A DNA stretch of 64,000 nt from JBDXHU01 sp039989475 (lineage in GTDB: Bacteria; Pseudomonadota; Gammaproteobacteria; Pseudomonadales; Halieaceae), in NCBI GenBank assembly GCA_039989475.1, contig JBDXHU010000011.1:124001-188000 (forward strand), given 5' to 3'. Position 1 is the first letter of the stretch. Each line of letters begins with the position of its first letter. The notes under the pieces were generated by a model. The model ran no database searches and had not been told where the DNA came from. It worked only from the letters and a program-made list of their open reading frames with translations. Positions 8,857 to 18,386 of the stretch are shown one piece after another. The position numbers and the translations under genes are program-made.

Positions 8857-9528
8857 ATGCCCCCATTTTCCCGCCTGATCCTCACGGCCTTGCTTGCCAG
8901 CTGCCTGTACTGCGCACCAGGCTATGGCGAATCCTATGTGGTGACGACACTGCGCGCTGCACCCGGTCAGCTGGAGGTACTGCTGGATCATGCCCGGGGG
9001 CATCGTCGAAACCGGGAGGGCAAGGTCCTGCTCATGCGCCACAGCCAGGGCGATCACTGGGACTTGATGATGTTGGAGCCGGCATCTGGCATGGCAGCGC
9101 CAGTCACCGGCTTCGACAGCACGGCCGACTTTCAGCTGAGCTTCATGGCAGAGAGTGAAACCAGCTTCCAGCAGCTACAAGGAGAGGCGGCCACCGCAGG
9201 CCTGTTTCATATTGAAATGTTTCATGCCCTGGCGGGTAAATACGCAGCACTTGTCGATCAGCGCAAGCGGGAAAATCAGTACCTGGCACGCACCGGTCAA
9301 ACAGCAAACGCGATATTCGTCAGCAGTTTCGGTTCCGACGTCGATGTGTTTACCATCGGCTTTCATAAAGATATGGCGGCGCTGGACGCGGGCCCGACGG
9401 TTACCGCCGCTGCAGCGGAACAAGTGGCCCGGGAGACTGGCTTCAAGAATCGCGCCGACCTGGGATTTTTCCTGCGCTCATTGATCGGCAGTCATCACGA
9501 CACCCTGGCAGTGCCAGTAAGCGACTAA
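8857..9528 (+). CDS. Secreted protein of unknown function
   Basis: A 223-residue protein with a signal peptide (MPPFSRLILTALLASCLYC...GYG). It is not recognised. The mature part begins ESYVVTTLRAAPGQ and contains two similar-looking beta/alpha halves, the second beginning ANAIFVSSFGSDVDVF, which recalls dimeric ferredoxin-like (antibiotic-monooxygenase or EthD type) folds; this is only an impression. The start has AAGGAAG just upstream, 10 bases after the esterase stop, so the two are likely one operon. Its last codons lie inside the first unit of a 21-bp tandem repeat that continues past the stop. Confidence 0.7.
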   Translation: MPPFSRLILTALLASCLYCAPGYGESYVVTTLRAAPGQLEVLLDHARGHRRNREGKVLLMRHSQGDHWDLMMLEPASGMAAPVTGFDSTADFQLSFMAESETSFQQLQGEAATAGLFHIEMFHALAGKYAALVDQRKRENQYLARTGQTANAIFVSSFGSDVDVFTIGFHKDMAALDAGPTVTAAAAEQVARETGFKNRADLGFFLRSLIGSHHDTLAVPVSD

Positions 9529-9645
9529 TAAACTGCCGATAGCGACTTATAAAGTGCCGGTAGCGACTTATAAACTGCCGATAGCGACTAATAAACTGCC
9601 GGTAGCGACTTATAAACTGCCGGTAGCGACTAATAAACTGCCGGC
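9520..9645. repeat. Six 21-bp tandem repeats between convergent genes
   Basis: Six head-to-tail copies of agcgactWataaaStgccgRY run from the last codons of the 8857 gene to 7 bases before the stop of the convergent GGDEF-EAL gene. The unit is a multiple of three. In the 8857 frame every unit supplies TAA; in another plus-strand frame it reads as A-T-N/Y-K-L/V-P-V/I. The bases just before (gtgccagtaagcgac) resemble a unit, so the array seems to have grown out of the gene's own 3' end. Confidence 0.95.
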
Positions 9646-9651
9646 GAGCGC

Positions 9652-12477
9652 TCAAGAATCCGCGAGCGCCTGGCTCCCTTCCGGCGCGGCAAATGGTTGA
9701 TCCATCTTCAGGAGCGCAGTGAATTCCTGTTCCGGAAGCGCCTGGCTGAAATAGTGTCCCTGTATCTCATTGCAACCGTAGCTTGCCAGTATCTGCAACT
9801 GGCCCTCGGTCTCTACACCTTCCGCCAGCACCTTCATGTTGAGATTTCGAGCCAGGACGATGGTGGAGTTAACAATAGCCTGGTCGGCGCTATCCTCACA
9901 CAAATCGATAATGAAGCAGCTATCAAGCTTGAGCGTGTCAACCGGCAGCTCTTTCATATAAGACAGTGAGGAATAGCCGGTACCGTAATCGTCGATGCTA
10001 ACCGCTACACCTAGTGACCTGATCTGTGAGAGCACCTTCACCGCTGATTCCATATCCTGTACCAGCAGGTTCTCGGTGATTTCCAACTCGAGATCAGCAC
10101 CCTCCAGATTATACTTTGTGAGCAGGCTATCAATCTTGGCAAACATTTCATCCTGCTGCAGTTGAACAGCGGATATATTGACCGCGACACGCACCGGCAC
10201 TACACCCGAGTTGCGCCAGTCGCGTTGTTGCCTGCAGGCGGCCTCCAGCGTCCAGTCACCAATGGCACTGATGAGGCCGAGGCCCTCAGCGGCTTTAATA
10301 AATTCATCCGGTCGCACCAGGCCGCGACTGGGGTGATTCCATCGCACCAGGGCTTCTGCCCCCACGATCCTGGCACTGTAAGTATCAACCTTGGGCTGGT
10401 AGTGCAGCTCAAATTCATGCTGCTCCAGCGCGTTGCGTATATCTGTGGACAGCCGCATCAATTCCAGCAACTGTGCATTGAGCTCGCTGGAGTAAAACTG
10501 GAATTTTCCACGACCCATAGACTTGGCGTGATACATGGCAGTATCCGCGTTCTTCAGCAATGTCTCAGGATCACTGCCATCCTTGGGGTAGATGGCGATA
10601 CCAATACTGGCGCTGGCACGAATCTCGTGACCTTCGACGGTCAGTGGCCGGGCTGCCGCCTCCAGAATACGATTCGCCACCCGGCTTACCGAGGCTACCG
10701 TCAACTCATGGTCGGCAGAACCCGCGGCGGTGATAACAAACTCATCGCCGCCGAGGCGCGACACCGAGTCCTCAGCACGCATACAGTCCTCGAAACGAGC
10801 GGCAACCAGCTTGATAAACTCATCGCCCACGGGATGGCCAAGGGTATCGTTCACCAGCTTGAAGTTGTCGAGATCAATAAACAGGATACCCATGGTCTCC
10901 TGTTGTCGTTCCACCCGGGTAATATTCTGCCCGAGCCGATCCAGGAAGGACATCCTGTTGGGCAGGCCGGTCAATCCATCGTAATGCGCCTGCCGGTAGA
11001 GGCGTTGTTCCCATTCCGCGTTGGCCAGCGCCACCGCAATGCGATCAGCATAGTTTTGCGCCAGGGTTACGTCGTCTTCCCCGAACTCTGGGCACTGCTT
11101 GAAGGCCAGTACAATCAGTGCGATCAGTTCATCTTCCTGTCGCACCGGGATGGACTGGAAGTAGAAGCGACTGGGGATTTCAGTTGCCGTGATGTAGTGT
11201 GGAGTCTCGCTGTCCGTACCCTGCAGCAACAGGTAATCATCCTGCATAAATCGCTGCCTTAAGGACGACTCAAATTGCGCGCCGGTATGAATCAGCTCGT
11301 CGGCGCCACTGAGGCGATAGACCTCGGCCAGTTCAGCGTCCTGCTGCACCAGGACCATGGCGATATTGTCTGCTGGCAACACCGCCCGGGTCTGTTCCAA
11401 CACGATCTGGATGATGTCCTCTTTCTTGACCCTCGATAAAATCAGCTGATCGATTTCCGACATCGAGGCCTGGGTTAGCAGCTGATGTGCCACCCGCTCG
11501 GACATGCCGTTAAAGGCATCGGCAAGCTCCTCGAACTCGTCTCCGCTGGACACCTCCACGGCCCTGCCGTAGTCCTTGCGTGCGACCCGCTCGATACCAG
11601 CCATGATCTGCCCCAGCGGAGACATCTGCCGCCGTATCAGAAAAATACTGACCAGTGATATCAACAAAACCACCAACAGCACCAGCGAGAAGAAATCCCG
11701 CTTAAACTCTTCCGATGCGGCGAATATTTCCATACTGGGACGCGCCACAAGGGCTCGCCAGTCGTGGGCGCCATAAACGGAGCCCAGGTATATGCTTTTG
11801 TAGCCGGCGTAGTATTCCACCCCCTCATGGTTGGTTGTGGCCAGGCCGCGGTAATTCCCGCGATAAGCGTCGAGCCCGGCAAAGGCTTTACACACGCCCG
11901 CCTCGGTGGCAAACAGTACCTTCGACTGCTCGTCATAGACGCAACTTGCCAGGCGCAGGTCCCAGCTATCGGGCTCCCCCAACACCGAAGTAACATCCAA
12001 CTGGAAGGCAGCCAGGCCGGCACTGAAGTCGCCGGGGTCTATCGCTCGCACCAGGTAAACCTTTTTTTCAGCTGGCGCTGCGCCAATGTGAACCAGCAGG
12101 ACTCCACCATCGCGCAATCGCGCCGCCGGGAAGGCCGACTCGCGCGACCCCTGCGCAGCTTCCAGGTCTGCAATAGAGAGCACACTGTAGCGCTCCTTGC
12201 CCGATGCGGCTTCTGCATCTCCGTCCACTGCTAGCTGCAGCTCTTCATCCTCCGCCAGGTAGCTCAGGCGCTCATTAAGCACGGTGAGCCGCCCCAGCAA
12301 ACTGTCGACCATGACGCCGACCTGCTCATCCTGCAGGCGGTTAACCTGCCGGGTGGATTCGTTGCTGATGTAGCGAAAGGAGAGGAAGGTCAGGACCGTC
12401 GTCGGCACCAGGGCGAACAGAAGGAACACCAGGAACAGGCGCCGGGTGATCTTACCAAACCAGGTCTTGTCAGGCAT
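9652..12477 (-). CDS. Membrane sensor with HAMP, GAF-like, GGDEF and EAL domains
   Basis: A 941-residue c-di-GMP signalling protein. TM helices at about 13-33 and 263-281 bracket a periplasmic sensor region of about 230 residues (Cache-like by size). A HAMP segment (about 282-335) and a GAF-like region (about 345-495) follow. The GGDEF domain has an intact LGGDEF at about residues 574-579 and the EAL domain an intact EALVRW from Glu708 plus DDYGTGYSSL. Both diguanylate cyclase and phosphodiesterase activity are therefore possible. The gene starts 13 bases after the upstream pseudopilin stop and was probably co-transcribed with it, suggesting a link to a secretion or pilus machine. The external signal is unknown. 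Confidence 0.93.
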   Translation of the reverse strand: MPDKTWFGKITRRLFLVFLLFALVPTTVLTFLSFRYISNESTRQVNRLQDEQVGVMVDSLLGRLTVLNERLSYLAEDEELQLAVDGDAEAASGKERYSVLSIADLEAAQGSRESAFPAARLRDGGVLLVHIGAAPAEKKVYLVRAIDPGDFSAGLAAFQLDVTSVLGEPDSWDLRLASCVYDEQSKVLFATEAGVCKAFAGLDAYRGNYRGLATTNHEGVEYYAGYKSIYLGSVYGAHDWRALVARPSMEIFAASEEFKRDFFSLVLLVVLLISLVSIFLIRRQMSPLGQIMAGIERVARKDYGRAVEVSSGDEFEELADAFNGMSERVAHQLLTQASMSEIDQLILSRVKKEDIIQIVLEQTRAVLPADNIAMVLVQQDAELAEVYRLSGADELIHTGAQFESSLRQRFMQDDYLLLQGTDSETPHYITATEIPSRFYFQSIPVRQEDELIALIVLAFKQCPEFGEDDVTLAQNYADRIAVALANAEWEQRLYRQAHYDGLTGLPNRMSFLDRLGQNITRVERQQETMGILFIDLDNFKLVNDTLGHPVGDEFIKLVAARFEDCMRAEDSVSRLGGDEFVITAAGSADHELTVASVSRVANRILEAAARPLTVEGHEIRASASIGIAIYPKDGSDPETLLKNADTAMYHAKSMGRGKFQFYSSELNAQLLELMRLSTDIRNALEQHEFELHYQPKVDTYSARIVGAEALVRWNHPSRGLVRPDEFIKAAEGLGLISAIGDWTLEAACRQQRDWRNSGVVPVRVAVNISAVQLQQDEMFAKIDSLLTKYNLEGADLELEITENLLVQDMESAVKVLSQIRSLGVAVSIDDYGTGYSSLSYMKELPVDTLKLDSCFIIDLCEDSADQAIVNSTIVLARNLNMKVLAEGVETEGQLQILASYGCNEIQGHYFSQALPEQEFTALLKMDQPFAAPEGSQALADS

Positions 12478-12489
12478 CGCCAGGTCCGC

Positions 12490-13011
12490 CTAGTAGTCGT
12501 CGGCCAGACCGATGAAAGTACCATCGTTTGCGCGAATGCAATCATCCCGACTCACCTTGGCAGAGAGGTTTTCCTTGTAATCGCCATCGGGCCCCATGCT
12601 GAACAAGTCGAAGTCAGTGTTCAGGGGTTTGAGGTTCTTATCCTTGCGTGGCTTGGGCGCCTTGGGCGGTTTGCCGCCACCACCCTTGCCCTTGTCCTTT
12701 TCCAACTTGCCCTTGTCGGTATAGTTGTCCAGGTTCAGGTACTGGTAGTCATTACCCCAGGGGTCCGGGTCCACCGCGCCCAGCGTGGACAGGGCATCGG
12801 GGTAGGCATAGTTGAAGGCGCGATACTTTTCCAGCCGCTGGCTGATCATAACGATATCGGCCTTGCACTGGGCCATACGTGCCTTGTGCTTGGCGTTCTC
12901 GTAGGCGGGAAGCGCTACTGACATGATCACCCCGAGTATGGTCATGATGATGACCAGTTCGATCAGAGTAAACGCGCGCGAACGCGATCTTGCGTACCGC
13001 AGTTCTCTCAT
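12490..13011 (-). CDS. GspG-like type II secretion pseudopilin with low-complexity insert
   Basis: A 173-residue prepilin. Class III leader MRELRYARSRSRA precedes the peptidase motif FTLIELVIIM, with Glu at mature position 5. The C-terminal half has GspG features DPWGNDYQYL and DLFSMGPDGD (calcium-site-like). Between them lies an unusual Lys/Gly/Pro-rich insert (GKGGGGKPPKAPKPRKDK) not usual in GspG. The ATG at 13011 is preferred over the GTG at 13023. No gspD, E or F homologue is near, so this is an orphan pseudopilin next to a c-di-GMP enzyme. It could also be a minor type IV pilin-like protein. Confidence 0.85.
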   Translation of the reverse strand: MRELRYARSRSRAFTLIELVIIMTILGVIMSVALPAYENAKHKARMAQCKADIVMISQRLEKYRAFNYAYPDALSTLGAVDPDPWGNDYQYLNLDNYTDKGKLEKDKGKGGGGKPPKAPKPRKDKNLKPLNTDFDLFSMGPDGDYKENLSAKVSRDDCIRANDGTFIGLADDY

Positions 13012-13185
13012 AGCTCTCTTCACTTGAGCGTCCGCTGCAAACCACCAGTGGCACTCCCTCCTATATGTACATACCAGTCTATTTAGTTTCGCTGGTTCCT
13101 GTAAACCACTTCAGCGGTTAGAATTGAACAAAAAACAAGCAGGTTGGGAAGCAGTTCACACTTCTACAGCCCAGAGGGACCAAGC

Positions 13186-14724
13186 ATGAGTGACAGCCCG
13201 TCAAATACTGATAGTTTCAGCCAACGCGCCCTGGCCTCCATAGAACGGGTAGGCAATCGCTTACCCGACCCGGCGGTATTGTTTATCGCGCTACTGCTTA
13301 TTGTCTGGGTGATTTCCTGGCTATTGTCCTATGTGGACTTTGGCGTGACTGACCCCCGCAGCGGTGCCAGCCTGCAAATCGTCAACCAGCTTTCCGGCGT
13401 CTCCATGACGGCATTTTTCTCAAGTATGGTGAAAAACTTCGCCCACTTTCATCCCATCGGTGTGGTGCTGGTGGCGATGCTGGGTATTGGAATCGCCGAA
13501 CACACCGGCTTCATCAACAGCGCCCTGCGCGCCATGATGGGCGTCACCGCACGTTGGCTACTGACGCCGATGATTATCCTGGTGGGCATTGTCAGTCACA
13601 CTGCTGCCGATGCCGGCTACGTGTTGGTGATCCCCCTGGGTGGCGTCATTTTCTACGCCGCCGGACGCCACCCGCTGGCCGGAATCGCCGCCGCATTCGC
13701 TGGAGTCTCCGGCGGTTTTTCGGCCAACTTTATTCCTTCGGCGATCGATCCCATGCTGCAGGGCATCTCCCAGTCCGGTGCCCAGCTTATTGACCCGGAA
13801 CTGACCCTGAATCCGCTCAATAATTACTTTTTCACCGCAACCTCTTCACTGGTGATTGTCAGCCTGGGATGGCTGATCACGGACCGGGTGGTGGAACCAC
13901 GCTTGCAGGACCACACACTCGACGAGAACCTGGAAGACCTGCCCAGCATGGAGGCCCTGACCGACAGGGAGCGGCGCGGCCTGAACAAAGCCCTGTGGGC
14001 CATGCTCGTGACCGTACTCATATTAGTGGCCACGGCCTGGCCGGCGGGCTCCGCCTGGCGTGGAGCCGGGGGTTCACTGACCGAACTGGGGGCGCCGCTG
14101 ATGGCCTCCATCGTGCCGCTGATTTTCGTTTTGTTCCTGGTGCCGGGCGTGGTCTACGGTATTGCCGCCGGCACCGTGCACAGCTCAAAAGACATTATTG
14201 AAGGCATGACCAAGTCCATGCACAGCATGGCCTATTACCTGGTCATCATGTTTTTCATTGCGCAGTTTCTTTACGCCTTTGCCCAGTCAAACCTGGGTGT
14301 GCTGATGGCGCTGGAGGGAGCCGCCCTGCTCAAGAGCCTTGGCTTGCCATCGGCCCTGACCATTGCCGGTATCGTCTTTATCACCGGGCTGCTGAATCTG
14401 TTTGTGGGTTCCGCTTCGGCCAAGTGGGCCTTGTTGGCACCGATTTTTGTACCCATGCTGATGGAGCTCGGCATCTCGCCTGATTTGACCCAGGCCGCCT
14501 ATCGGATCGGCGACTCCACCACCAATATCATTACGCCACTGATGCCGTACTTCCCCCTGGTGGTGGTGTACTGCCAACGCTATATCAAGAACACCGGCAT
14601 CGGCACAGTCACCGCCATGATGCTGCCCTATTCCGTTACCTTTATTATCCTGTGGACCATATTCCTGCTGCTTTACTGGAGTGTCGGCATACCGTTGGGT
14701 TTACAGTCCAGCTATACCTACTAG
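13186..14724 (+). CDS. AbgT family transporter
   Basis: A 512-residue membrane protein of the AbgT family (p-aminobenzoyl-glutamate transporter / MtrF-type). It has the hallmark segments GNRLPDPAVLF near the N-terminus, GIGIAEHTGFI, SHTAADAGYVLVIPLGGVIF, FSANFIPSAIDPML, and GSASAKWALLAPIFVPM with RIGDSTTNIITPLMPYFP at the C-terminal end. Family members import p-aminobenzoyl-glutamate or export sulfonamides and folate precursors using the proton gradient. The ATG at 13186 with AGAGGGA upstream is preferred over the in-frame codon at 13144. It stands alone between divergent and convergent neighbours. Confidence 0.93.
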   Translation: MSDSPSNTDSFSQRALASIERVGNRLPDPAVLFIALLLIVWVISWLLSYVDFGVTDPRSGASLQIVNQLSGVSMTAFFSSMVKNFAHFHPIGVVLVAMLGIGIAEHTGFINSALRAMMGVTARWLLTPMIILVGIVSHTAADAGYVLVIPLGGVIFYAAGRHPLAGIAAAFAGVSGGFSANFIPSAIDPMLQGISQSGAQLIDPELTLNPLNNYFFTATSSLVIVSLGWLITDRVVEPRLQDHTLDENLEDLPSMEALTDRERRGLNKALWAMLVTVLILVATAWPAGSAWRGAGGSLTELGAPLMASIVPLIFVLFLVPGVVYGIAAGTVHSSKDIIEGMTKSMHSMAYYLVIMFFIAQFLYAFAQSNLGVLMALEGAALLKSLGLPSALTIAGIVFITGLLNLFVGSASAKWALLAPIFVPMLMELGISPDLTQAAYRIGDSTTNIITPLMPYFPLVVVYCQRYIKNTGIGTVTAMMLPYSVTFIILWTIFLLLYWSVGIPLGLQSSYTY

Positions 14725-14749
14725 CTGGGGCCGCCGAGCTGGGGCCGCC
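14723..14749. repeat. Short direct repeat (two 13-bp copies)
   Basis: AGCTGGGGCCGCC occurs at 14723-14735 and again at 14737-14749, in the 55-base gap between the convergent AbgT and DAHP synthase genes. No poly-T tail follows, so it is not a classic terminator. Confidence 0.7.
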
Positions 14750-14779
14750 CAGGTGGGACGACCGAGGGGGCTGACCGCA

Positions 14780-15859
14780 CTAGGCAGCCCCGCGACGCCT
14801 GGTCTCAACCGCCTCGGCCAATTGCTGCATCACGGCCACGGTGTCGTCCCAGTTCATACAGGGGTCGGTGATGCTCTGGCCGTAGGTCAAGGCCTGGCCA
14901 TCAACCACATCCTGGCGCCCTTCCACCAGGTTGCTCTCCAGCATGATGCCGAAAATACTGCGGCTGCCGCGGCCAAGCTGGGTCGCAATATCGTGGGCAA
15001 CATCCACTTGTCGAGCTGGAATCTTGCGACTATTGGCATGACTGGCGTCGATCATAATCCGCGCCGGCAGACCGGCATGGGCGAGCATAGCCGAGGCATC
15101 GTCGACAGAAAACATATCGTAGTTGGGATGTTTGCCGCCTCGCAGGATGATATGGCAATCCTCATTGCCCGAGGTCTGGAAGATGGCCGAGTGACCCTGC
15201 TTGGTCACCGATAGAAAATGGTGCGGGTTCGCCGCTGACTTGATTGCATCAATCGCCACCTGGATATCGCCATCGGTAGCATTCTTGAAGCCCACCGGGC
15301 AAGACAGGCCCGAGGCCAACTCCCGGTGAGTCTGGCTCTCCGTGGTACGCGCACCAATGGCACCCCAGGCAATGAGGTCCGCACAATACTGAGGGCTTAT
15401 CAGGTCCAGGTACTCGGTGCCGGCGGGCAGGCCCATATCGGCCAGGTCCAGCAGTAGCTGCCGTGCCATATTCAGGCCCTTGTTGATCTGGAAGGTGTTG
15501 TTCAGGTCCGGGTCGTTGATCAGGCCTTTCCAGCCGACGGTGGTACGGGGCTTCTCAAAGTAGACGCGCATGACCACCAGCACCTGCTGACTGATTTCAT
15601 CCGCCAACTGCCGGAGCAATCCGGCATACTCCCGCGCCGCCTTCGGGTCGTGAATCGAACAGGGGCCGACCACGGCTACCAGCCTGTCATCTTCCCCGCT
15701 CAGCACCCGGTGGATAGCCTGACGACCCGCGTTGACCGTCGCTGCAGCGGCCTCACTGACCGGAATATTGGCAATGAGGTCATCAGGCGCCACCAACTCC
15801 TTGGTCCCGGTAATGCGGACGTCATCTGTGGTCCGCCCTGTATCGCGCTCAGTCATCAT
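14780..15859 (-). CDS. aroG: 3-deoxy-7-phosphoheptulonate (DAHP) synthase, class I
   Basis: A 359-residue class I DAHP synthase of the AroG/AroF/AroH type. It condenses phosphoenolpyruvate with erythrose 4-phosphate, the first step of the shikimate pathway. Family motifs include VVGPCSIHDP, the PEP and metal site segments MRVYFEKPRTTVGWKG and GARTTESQTHRE, KNATDGD, ILRGGKHPNYD and IMIDASHANS. The length matches the E. coli isozymes (about 350). The symbol is used generically, since which amino acid feeds back on it cannot be read. Two ATGs (15859, 15856) are adjacent; the outer one is given. Confidence 0.9.
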   Translation of the reverse strand: MMTERDTGRTTDDVRITGTKELVAPDDLIANIPVSEAAAATVNAGRQAIHRVLSGEDDRLVAVVGPCSIHDPKAAREYAGLLRQLADEISQQVLVVMRVYFEKPRTTVGWKGLINDPDLNNTFQINKGLNMARQLLLDLADMGLPAGTEYLDLISPQYCADLIAWGAIGARTTESQTHRELASGLSCPVGFKNATDGDIQVAIDAIKSAANPHHFLSVTKQGHSAIFQTSGNEDCHIILRGGKHPNYDMFSVDDASAMLAHAGLPARIMIDASHANSRKIPARQVDVAHDIATQLGRGSRSIFGIMLESNLVEGRQDVVDGQALTYGQSITDPCMNWDDTVAVMQQLAEAVETRRRGAA

Positions 15860-15977
15860 CAGTACTCACAAAAACAGGCAATTATATAGGCTCGCAGCCA
15901 CTTGTGCGCCGCCAGGCGCAGGTTTTGTGACTATTTGGTCTATCGCTGGACCACCCTCATGAGGTAGAAAAGGCCCC

Positions 15978-17561
15978 ATGAAACCTACCCGCACAAGAAA
16001 GCGCGATCGCTTCTTTGTCAGCTTCACCGTGGCAGCCTTTGCCGGGGCGGCGCTGCTGTTCGGCTTAATCACTTCTTTACTGTGGCGGGAGTCTATCGAA
16101 ACCGAGGAGGCCAGGGTCGCCGAACTGGCCCAGCTGCTGGGCCAACGCGCTGAGCAAATCATCGTCGACGCTCGCGACATGCTCGATCACTTTAACCAGG
16201 CACCCTACCAGCGCTGCAGCGAAGAACATGTCACTGCCATGCACGAGGCAGCCATCGCCAAGTCCTATATTCGTGCTATCGGCTACTGGCGGGCCGCGAA
16301 ACGCGTTTGTGGCGTCGGCTTCATACAGGCGGTAAACCTGAAACCCTCTCGCGCCGATCGCATCTATGATTCCGGGGTCATTGCCTGGTGGCCCAGCACA
16401 CAAACAGAAATCGGCGGCGTACAATTATTCTTGATGCGCTATGGCGATCACGATATCGCCATAGACCCGCGCATGTTGCTGGACACCGTACCGGAGGAAG
16501 AACGCCAGGCGGGCCTCTGGGTGGAGGGCCTGCCCATGGCCAGCACCAACAATACGGCCAATATACCCAGCCCGGATTCAGTGCCGGTAGGCCTGACCCT
16601 GGATAGCCAGAACAACCGCGTGGTCTCGCGTTTCTCCCTGGGCACCATCTTCCCGATGGACATTGTCGCGGTAGAAACTACCGATAATTTCTGGCAGCGC
16701 TATTCGCCGATACTACTGGTAGCTGCCGGCCTTGGCCTGGTGCTGGCCGCGATCTGGGTTTACCTGGTACTGCGCTACTCACGTCATCGCGCCAGCCTGT
16801 CAACAGAGTTGCGTGAAGCGCTGGCCACAGGTCGTATCCAGGCCCACTACCAGCCGGTTATCGAGCTCAGCTCTGGCCGCTGTGTTGGCGCCGAAGCACT
16901 GGCCCGCTGGGTTCGCGAGGATGGTGACATGATTCGGCCAGACATCTTCATTCCGCTAGCTGAGCAGTCCGGCCTGGTCCCCGATATCACCCTGGCCGTC
17001 CTGCAGGCAACCCTGCGCGATCTCGGCGACTTGCTGCGAGACCACAGCGATCTGGCCATCAATATCAACCTGGCACCGGAAGACCTGAGCGATTATGGCT
17101 TCAGCCGCAAGCTGGCCGATCAGATACGCGGGGCCCGGGTGGCGCCGGGCAATATCAAGCTGGAGATCACCGAGCGCGCCATGGTAAACACCGATCAATC
17201 CAGGAAGATCATCAGCGATTTCCGCAAACTGGGACACCAGATAGCTGTTGACGATTTTGGTACCGGTTACTCCAGTCTCGCCTACCTGGAAAGCTTTGAG
17301 CTGGACACGCTCAAGATCGACAAGAGTTTCGTCGACGCCATCGGCACGGATGCGGTGACCAACCATGTTATCGGTCATGTCATCGAAATGGCGCAGTCAC
17401 TGCGGCTTGATACGGTCGCGGAGGGTATAGAGTCTCCCCACCAGGCCGACTGGCTTATTGAACAGGGCGTGGAATATGGGCAGGGTTTTCTTTACAGTAA
17501 GCCCATACCGGCGCACCCATTCAGGACCTTCTTCAATTCCAACAAGGGTTCTGCGAGCTGA
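15978..17561 (+). CDS. c-di-GMP phosphodiesterase with periplasmic CSS-motif sensor
   Basis: A 527-residue membrane EAL protein. TM1 is at about 16-35, the periplasmic domain about 36-235 contains the CSS-type start (RCSEEHVTAMHEAA) with a second Cys in KRVCGVGF, and TM2 is at about 240-262. The EAL domain has EALARW with Glu306 and DDFGTGYSSL, so hydrolysis of c-di-GMP should be possible. CSS-motif phosphodiesterases of E. coli are tuned by periplasmic disulfide formation (DsbA/DsbB); redox control here is inference from family. It lies upstream of an OmpA-like lipoprotein in the same direction. Confidence 0.9.
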   Translation: MKPTRTRKRDRFFVSFTVAAFAGAALLFGLITSLLWRESIETEEARVAELAQLLGQRAEQIIVDARDMLDHFNQAPYQRCSEEHVTAMHEAAIAKSYIRAIGYWRAAKRVCGVGFIQAVNLKPSRADRIYDSGVIAWWPSTQTEIGGVQLFLMRYGDHDIAIDPRMLLDTVPEEERQAGLWVEGLPMASTNNTANIPSPDSVPVGLTLDSQNNRVVSRFSLGTIFPMDIVAVETTDNFWQRYSPILLVAAGLGLVLAAIWVYLVLRYSRHRASLSTELREALATGRIQAHYQPVIELSSGRCVGAEALARWVREDGDMIRPDIFIPLAEQSGLVPDITLAVLQATLRDLGDLLRDHSDLAININLAPEDLSDYGFSRKLADQIRGARVAPGNIKLEITERAMVNTDQSRKIISDFRKLGHQIAVDDFGTGYSSLAYLESFELDTLKIDKSFVDAIGTDAVTNHVIGHVIEMAQSLRLDTVAEGIESPHQADWLIEQGVEYGQGFLYSKPIPAHPFRTFFNSNKGSAS

Positions 17562-17606
17562 AAGCTATCAGCAGGCGCGCCGCCATGATCCCCGAGGAGA
17601 CGGTGC

Positions 17607-18374
17607 TTGAGCAAACAGCGCGTGACCACAATGTGCGGCAGCAGAGCTGCGGGCCTGTGCATTGCTGCCCTCAGCGCCCTGCTGCTTGCAGCGTGCTCCA
17701 ACATCAGCGAAGAAGACGCCCCAACACCAGCCAGGGTTGAGTCAGCGACCCCGACCTGGAGCCGCGGCGAGCCGGCACCGGCGCCGGCACCAGCCGCGAC
17801 CAGGACCACAAAGGCAAAAGCCAAAACACCAGCCTTCACCCGGCTGGACCCGGAATCCGGCAACAGCGCCAGTGCCGAGCACAAACAGGCATTGCTAAGC
17901 ACAGAGTCTGGCGTGTTGGATACTGATGAAATCGGTTACTACATGGACACCCAGGAAGCGCGACTGATTCAGCTGCTGGGCAACAGTGAAATTACGATTA
18001 AGCGCGAGGGCAATGACATCACCCTGCTGATTGGTGGTGGAAACGTGTTTGCCAGTAACCAGTCACGACTAACACCCGGCGCACGCGAGATGCTGCAACC
18101 CGTGGCGGAGGTGCTGGAAGAATACAGCAATACCCGTATTTCCATTTACGGTCATACCGACGACCAGGGCGAGGCAGATTACAACCAGCAGCTGTCAGAA
18201 CGTCGCGCCAGTAGCATTGCCCGTCAACTGGCCAAAGTCGGAGTGGCCAGGGAGCGCATCGCGATTATTGGTTACGGCGCCAGCCAGCCAATTGCATCCA
18301 ATGCCACAGAGGAAGGCCGCGACCGCAATCGTCGCATTGAGCTTTTCATCGAGCCCCTGGCGCGGGCGGAGTAA
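17607..18374 (+). CDS. OmpA-family peptidoglycan-binding lipoprotein
   Basis: A 255-residue lipoprotein. It starts with TTG at 17607, supported by GAGGAG at 17594-17599; the lipobox is LLLAACS. A Pro/Ala/Thr-rich linker (residues about 40-85) leads to a C-terminal OmpA domain with FASNQSRLTPGAREML, YGHTDDQGEADYN, LSERRASSIA and GYGASQPIASNATEEGR...RRIELF, the residues that contact diaminopimelate. It probably anchors the outer membrane to peptidoglycan. It follows the EAL gene by 45 bases and may be co-expressed. Confidence 0.9.
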   Translation: MSKQRVTTMCGSRAAGLCIAALSALLLAACSNISEEDAPTPARVESATPTWSRGEPAPAPAPAATRTTKAKAKTPAFTRLDPESGNSASAEHKQALLSTESGVLDTDEIGYYMDTQEARLIQLLGNSEITIKREGNDITLLIGGGNVFASNQSRLTPGAREMLQPVAEVLEEYSNTRISIYGHTDDQGEADYNQQLSERRASSIARQLAKVGVARERIAIIGYGASQPIASNATEEGRDRNRRIELFIEPLARAE

Positions 18375-18386
18375 GTTCAGCTGCGT

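Noticed and set aside
9443..9655. Minus-strand frame with repeating SRYRQFI
   Set aside because: It is only the translation of the 21-bp tandem array; no gene signals.
10162..11262. 366-residue plus-strand frame inside the GGDEF-EAL gene
   Set aside because: It lies over the intact GGDEF and EAL motifs on the minus strand and shows no domain or start signal.
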